Shown piece by piece: positions 59,199-64,000 of a stretch of 64,000 bases of DNA (its first letter is position 1; each line of letters begins with the position of its first letter). A program made the translations under genes and the position numbers. The DNA lies in the NCBI RefSeq assembly GCF_025766255.1, contig NW_026516737.1, forward strand, positions 124,001 through 188,000. The letters run 5' to 3'. Source of the stretch: Zychaea mexicana (taxonomy: Eukaryota; Mucoromycota; Mucoromycetes; Mucorales; Lichtheimiaceae). A model generated the notes under the pieces. It worked only from the letters and a program-made list of their open reading frames with translations, did no database searches and was not told the origin of the DNA.

Positions 59199-61604
59199 AT
59201 GTCTTCCCCTTCTTACACTACCCTGTTTGACTTTGCACCACGCCACACAAACTTTCGTACTCGCCCCCATGCCTCGGCCATTCTTGCATTTCAACAACAC
59301 CACCGTGCTGCTGCCGCTGCTGCCGGCCTGTCCTCGCGCTCTGGCCACATTCCACGCAAACGCAGAACCATCAAGGACGAACTCACCGCCTTTGCCGAAC
59401 GGCATTCCCATGGCCCTCCTCAATACCCAGCTTACCTCAAGAGCAGTGTCTATGCATGTATGGTGCAGGAACAATATACCCTCTATTGTACAAAACAATT
59501 GTCCACCCCGGCCACTGCTACTAGTAGTAGTAGTAGTAGTAGTGATAAGCAGATTCCTCCCGATTCATTAACCGCCGCACTGATATCCCATGACTTACGA
59601 CTCCCTACGGCTTGGAATCCGGACGACAAGGGCGAGTTTGTGGACATTAGCGAAGATTGTTTGGAACTCACTTATAAAGGTTTCTTGTCTACTCGATTAC
59701 CTACTACAGAGAGTAAAAAGGGGAGAGAGAAAAAAAAACTCATCTATCTCGTATTAACACTAACACACACATAATAATCACACAGGCGCCGGGAAAGAAG
59801 ACGCAGATATCTCGGCCGTGCGAGCCAATTACCCGTTCCGTCCACAATGCGGCATCTTTTATTACGAAGTAGAGATCATATCCAAGGGGTTGGACGGACA
59901 CATTGGCATTGGCTTTTGCTGGGCATCCAACAGTCTAGACCGACTGCCTGGATGGGAAGAGCATTCGTGGGGCTACCATGGCGACGATGGCCATCTGTTC
60001 TCTGGTCCGGGCACAAGCAAGGCCTATGGCCCCAAGTTTGGCACCGGCGATGTGATCGGATGCGGCTTTGATTTCCGTACCATGTCTGCTTTTTATACCA
60101 AGAATGGCGTCTATCTCGGCACCGCCTTTCGGAATGTCACCGGTCGATCCATCTTTCCGTTCGTTGGTTTCAAGACCCCGGGCGAACGGTTGCGTGCTAA
60201 TTTCGGCCAACAGGACTTTACCTTTGATATTGCTCAGTATTACAAGGATGAGCGGAGGTATACTTTGAATAAGGTGTTGGAGAAACAGCAATCACTGTTG
60301 CATCATCATCACAATCGCCAACAACAACTTTTAAAACGAAAAAAACGACAAGAGTCTCATGGTGAAAAACAGATGCATGATCAGGTCGTGTTGGATTATT
60401 TGTTACACCACGGATATACACAATCAGCTACGGTTCTGCGACACTTGATTGCACCGTCAACAACACTATCGGGTATATCCAGTGCTGATTCTGTGTCTCA
60501 AGAACAACATCACCAACGAAGGCAATGTGAGCAAGATGAGGAGAGTGAGGCGAAATCAAGACGAGGTACCAAAATATAAGAATGGGTGGAAGGGGCGGCA
60601 AAAAGCAATATACGTGATACAAAATACATGTATGCTGATCTATCTATACAATTTTGTGGAAAAAAAAATAGACATACGAATGGCGATCATGCGGGAAGAT
60701 GTACAAGTAGCCATCAGCTTGTGTCATGAAAAACACCCAGGTGTTCTAGATAAGAATCCAGATCTATTGTTTCGATTACGGTGTCGTCAATTTATCGACA
60801 TGGTACGCAAGGCACATCAACAAAACGCAACAGAGGAGGATCCAATGGAGGTGGACGACATCAATAACAATCCAGCAGTGAGGCAACATGCGGGTACCAA
60901 GCGACGACGACGCGATAGCAGTAGTAGTAGCAGCAATCATCATCATGTCGTATCGGATCACATTCAACAGCAGCAACTACTACAACAGAAAGAGATGGAT
61001 GATGATGATGATCGTGGATCAGCCTATCAAGACGACGACGATGAGGATGCATCATTTGAAGACAATGCATTCCAAGAAATCATGAACTATGGGCAAAAGT
61101 TACAACGAGAATATGGTGTCATGGCTGAACAGCGACCGGATATAAAATCAGAGTTGATGGTAGGATGAAGGGAATCAGAGGATGAAGCGTTAAAAAAAAG
61201 AGTAAAGTGGGGTGGGGGGGAGTGGGCGACTCATGAAGACATTATTCATTATCGACATTTTTGCCAGGCTGCGTTTTCGGTGCTGGCATATACCGATCTG
61301 GACGATTGTGCAGTATCCTATCTATTCGAAGCACACCATGCAGAAAATCTAGCTTCTGATTTAAACTCGGCTATCCTTGGTAAGGGGTTTTTTTTTTTTG
61401 GGAGCCATATGTGTGGATTGTCAAGAAAGAAAGCAATAATTAAACTTCATCATTGTAGTAAACCAAGGCCAACATCCAACACCTGCCTTGGAACGCATCT
61501 ATCGACAAACGTCTACTGTAGTCAATGAACTAGTGCTTACTGGAAACAGCCAGGCAGCCATGTTAAAACCTGATCAAGATTGTATGCTGCCATCATCAAC
61601 ATAA
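59199..61604 (+). CDS. RanBPM/Gid1-type SPRY-LisH-CTLH protein of the GID/CTLH ubiquitin ligase (5 exons)
   Basis: Scaffold subunit of the GID (CTLH) E3 ligase, which in yeast degrades gluconeogenic enzymes. Exons 59199-59679, 59786-60565, 60672-61159, 61268-61379 and 61459-61604 total 2007 nt and 668 aa. A SPRY domain spans about residues 140-350 (GIFYYEVEIISKG, HIGIGFCWASNSLDRLPGWEE, SWGYHGDDGHLFSG, GDVIGCGFDFRTMSAFYTKNGVYLG). A LisH helix follows (VVLDYLLHHGYTQSATVLRH), then the CTLH/CRA part (DIRMAIMREDVQVAISLCHEKHPGVLDKNPDLLFRLRCRQFIDMVR, FQEIMNYGQKLQREYG, VSYLFEAHHAENLASDLNSAIL). Poly-H, Q, S and D insertions separate the domains. The next gene starts only 125 bp downstream on the same strand. 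Confidence 0.92.
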
Positions 61605-61729
61605 TAGAAACACACACTTTTTTTTTTCCTAGCTCGAAATCATATCATCCCTTTGCTGCGCATATTAAACTTTTTTTCCTTAATCTCTTTGTCGCCCCGC
61701 TCTTTCCCCTTCTCTCTCTTTTTCCCTTA

Positions 61730-64000
61730 ATGTCCTCGTCACTGATCGGTTCATTATTAAAACTTGAATCACAGCTTCAATGCGATCTTTGGTAAAATAC
61801 ATGAACTTTTTTATTTTTTTCGGTTCAACATTGTTAAATTCGAGAAATTATGTATATAGTCATAACTTGGTGAACGACGCACGTACATTGAATGAATGCG
61901 GACATCGGTTTTGTCGGTAAAACAGTTACCCCACCACTTGTCTTAAAAAAACTACTGAAATGACAATAACAAAGCAGTTGACACCACAATGTATCCTATT
62001 TTGCTAGAGGATGTGTATATGACAGGATCGGTGTTGAACGAACGTGTCCTACGTGTCATTTACCTGCCATTGTCAAAAATCTTCGACCTGATCCCATGCA
62101 CGACACGTTGGTTGCGTGTGTACGCAAACTTGGGACTTTGTTGGTAGGCGGTACACCTTCTGTCGATACACATGGCTTGCTATCTGAAAATAATAGCATG
62201 GAACAAGCTGGCGACCCTATGCATCGTCATCGCCTTCAAGAGAGTAGCGGATTGTTGCAAATGGCACGGGATACGAGTAATGACAAGGGCACGACGCGGT
62301 CAGAATGGATGGATAGTCAGCCGCAGAATGATACGGATCGATCACTTTCAGGCACAAAGATGTACGAAACATCCCCGATATCTCTTCTGCAGCCAGTACA
62401 AGAGTTTCCATCCATGTCACCACACATGCCACAGACACCAAGTGAAATGGAAGACCAGACGATGTCGGATGAGAAACACGTACCGACACATTCAGCAGTA
62501 GCAGACACCTTGATGGAAACCAAGACACTCTCAGCGGTGGAACAGCAAAGGGGGGCTGAAGAAAAAGTGAAAGACTTGACAGTGGGTCACGACGTCTTTT
62601 CCTCTTCAGTATCAAGTGTTTCTACGACTGATGCTATGCTCCCCTCTTGGCTACGCGATCAGCTCAGAAACAGCGTACCACCACTCAATGAGGACGATGC
62701 TATGTCTAGACCCTCTCTCGACAGCGTAGGATCCGAATCGGAAACAGTCCCGTTGCTACGCGATTGGCTCCGTCGCAGCGACAGCAGTGATTTAGTTCGA
62801 TTCCACCGCCCAGCAAAGGGGATCATCGCCTCAGTGACTCGGACACCTTCACCGCTACAAATAGACGAGGGTGATTTGTCCCCGCATGGCAATGACGACG
62901 ACGTCGATGACACAATGTCATGTGATGAGCAAGTAACGAATGGATCAGAAATAGGATCGAGCGTTGCAACAGGACAGCAAACACCATCACTGTTACGAGA
63001 TTATTTGGCCGCACCATTTGATTACGATGAAGAAGAAGATACTATCATGCAGGAACAACCTAAAGAAGACCCTACTCCAAACAATGTACAAAATACGACA
63101 AACACTGCTGATAGCCACGACCATGTCAGCAACAAAATAAAAACACCCTCTACGATACCGAGTTCCTCCAAACACGACGAACAACAGCAACAACAACAAT
63201 ACCACCCTCATTCTCATTTTGTAAATAATAACGGCATCAACACTACTACTACTACTCCGACTCAGCATAGCATCAACCATTGTAATAATTATATCGGCAT
63301 CCAACATCAACATGAACAACAACAACAACCACCTACTGCTACTACCGCAGTCGTTGAGAACGACAACAACGAGACCGATGATAACGAGCGTTATAGCGCT
63401 GAGGCACTTCTCAAAGAGCTCGATCAAAGCTCACTCCCTGATGACGAACTTTCTTTTCCTGAAGACGAGAGATTGCCGCCACCATCCAACCGAACCATTG
63501 CCCAAGTTCCTGTTGCTGTACAACCCATCACCCACGAGGAGGACGACAACAACAACGACGACAACATGTCATTATTGTTACAAGAATTACTCAAGGATGA
63601 TGGACTTCCAGACGACGAAATACCAAGTACCAGCGAAAAAGGGAAAAGAAAGCAATCGGAAAAAAGAAAAAGCATCGACAGGTCGAATGCTAGCAGCAAA
63701 GCACCGATATCATTGCCTTCTCCGGCGACAACAGAAGAAGCAGTAGCACCTGAGGCATTAGCGGAAACAGACATTTTCTCGATTGATGTACCTCATCCTT
63801 ATTCAAAGCGATTACGGTTGTCAGACCCTAACGATCACAGTGGCAGTAGAATCGCTCGTAATAATAATCATCCTGCACAGCCATCAGCAGCAGCAGCAAC
63901 TGCAGCAGATCAACAAGAACAACAGCAAGGGCCGTCGATAACAGCAGCAAAAGAACCATGGCAATGTTTACACTGTCAGTACATGAATCCAGTCACCGTG
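61730..64000 (+). CDS. RING-finger protein, BARD1/BRCA1-like N-terminus with RanBP2-type zinc finger; continues past the window
   Basis: Probable E3 ubiquitin ligase subunit. Exons 61730-61791, 61860-61916 and 62008 onward; the last stays open for 1.99 kb to the window edge, so about 703 residues are seen and the stop is not. The RING is complete: C18xxC21, C34-G-H36-xx-C39-xx-C42, C53-P-T-C56, flanked by helices (LLKLESQLQ before, DTLVACVRKLGTLL after). That layout, including LxLPA after the last cysteines, resembles the BARD1 and BRCA1 RINGs that dimerise through those helices. The long linker is acidic, Ser/Gln/Asn-rich and disordered but contains repeated motifs (LLRDWL, LLRDYL, WLRDQL; two LLxEL...LPDDE). 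A basic KGKRKQSEKRK patch lies near residue 590. The last visible residues, PWQCLHCQYMN, start a RanBP2-type zinc finger. Whether BRCT domains follow is unknown. Confidence 0.8.

Noticed and set aside
58574..59230. 218-codon frame with H, Q and S runs
   Set aside because: Built from CA, CAT, CAG and CT microsatellites in the leader of the RanBPM-like gene.

Overview
The window is nuclear DNA of a filamentous fungus. Genes are split by many short introns (mostly 45-110 bp, GT-AG), code is standard, and the gene set fits an early-diverging fungus of the Mucoromycota, most likely Mucorales: a UPF0658 Golgi membrane protein with many introns, a Crypton-type tyrosine recombinase remnant, a YABBY/HMG-like mini-protein, and long homopolymeric Q/H/S/D tracts. 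No bacterial, organellar or viral block was seen. Exon structures were built by hand; for most genes the exon lengths sum to a multiple of three, which supports the models.

Layout. 0-1.7 kb: cytochrome c peroxidase (+). 1.7-5.7 kb: gene-poor, one tRNA-Arg(ACG) on the minus strand. 5.7-14.2 kb: a DUF2828/vWA protein (-), a UPF0658 membrane protein (+), dihydrofolate reductase (-) and an Ariadne-type RBR ubiquitin ligase (-). 14.2-20 kb: gene-poor, with a decamer-repeat tract and a frame-broken cytochrome P450. 20-30.7 kb: dense housekeeping block with a class III aminotransferase (-), eIF3h (+), a vigilin/Scp160-like multi-KH protein (+), a mitochondrial MetX-family O-acyltransferase (+) and ribosomal protein uS19/RPS15 (-). 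30.7-36.5 kb: repeat-rich desert with the decayed Crypton and a possible retroelement scrap. 36.5-39.7 kb: Cdc20 (+) and a C2H2 zinc-finger factor (-), convergent. 39.7-52.1 kb: mostly decayed or uncertain material (UDP-glycosyltransferase pseudogene, disrupted SGNH/phospholipase-B-like gene, decayed cysteine-rich gene) around the ALG10 glucosyltransferase. 52.1-64 kb: dense again with a SAM methyltransferase (+), BUD31 (-), a RIM2-like mitochondrial carrier (+), a YABBY/HMG-like mini-protein (-), the RanBPM/Gid1-type SPRY protein (+), and a RING protein that runs off the right edge.

Themes. Four genes belong to ubiquitin-ligase machinery (Ariadne RBR ligase, Cdc20 activator of APC/C, Gid1/RanBPM scaffold of the GID/CTLH ligase, and the RING protein); they are scattered and do not form an operon-like cluster. 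The most interesting locus is the right-edge gene: its N-terminal RING plus flanking helix resembles the BRCA1/BARD1 class, it carries a RanBP2-type zinc finger about 690 residues in, and the linker holds repeated short motifs (LLRD[WY]L and LLxEL...LPDDE) that I cannot assign to a known family. Several accessory genes (P450, glycosyltransferase, phospholipase-B-like, cysteine-rich gene) carry frame breaks while the housekeeping genes between them are clean, so the breaks look like real decay rather than general sequence error; ALG10 is the one conserved gene with a suspicious splice junction.
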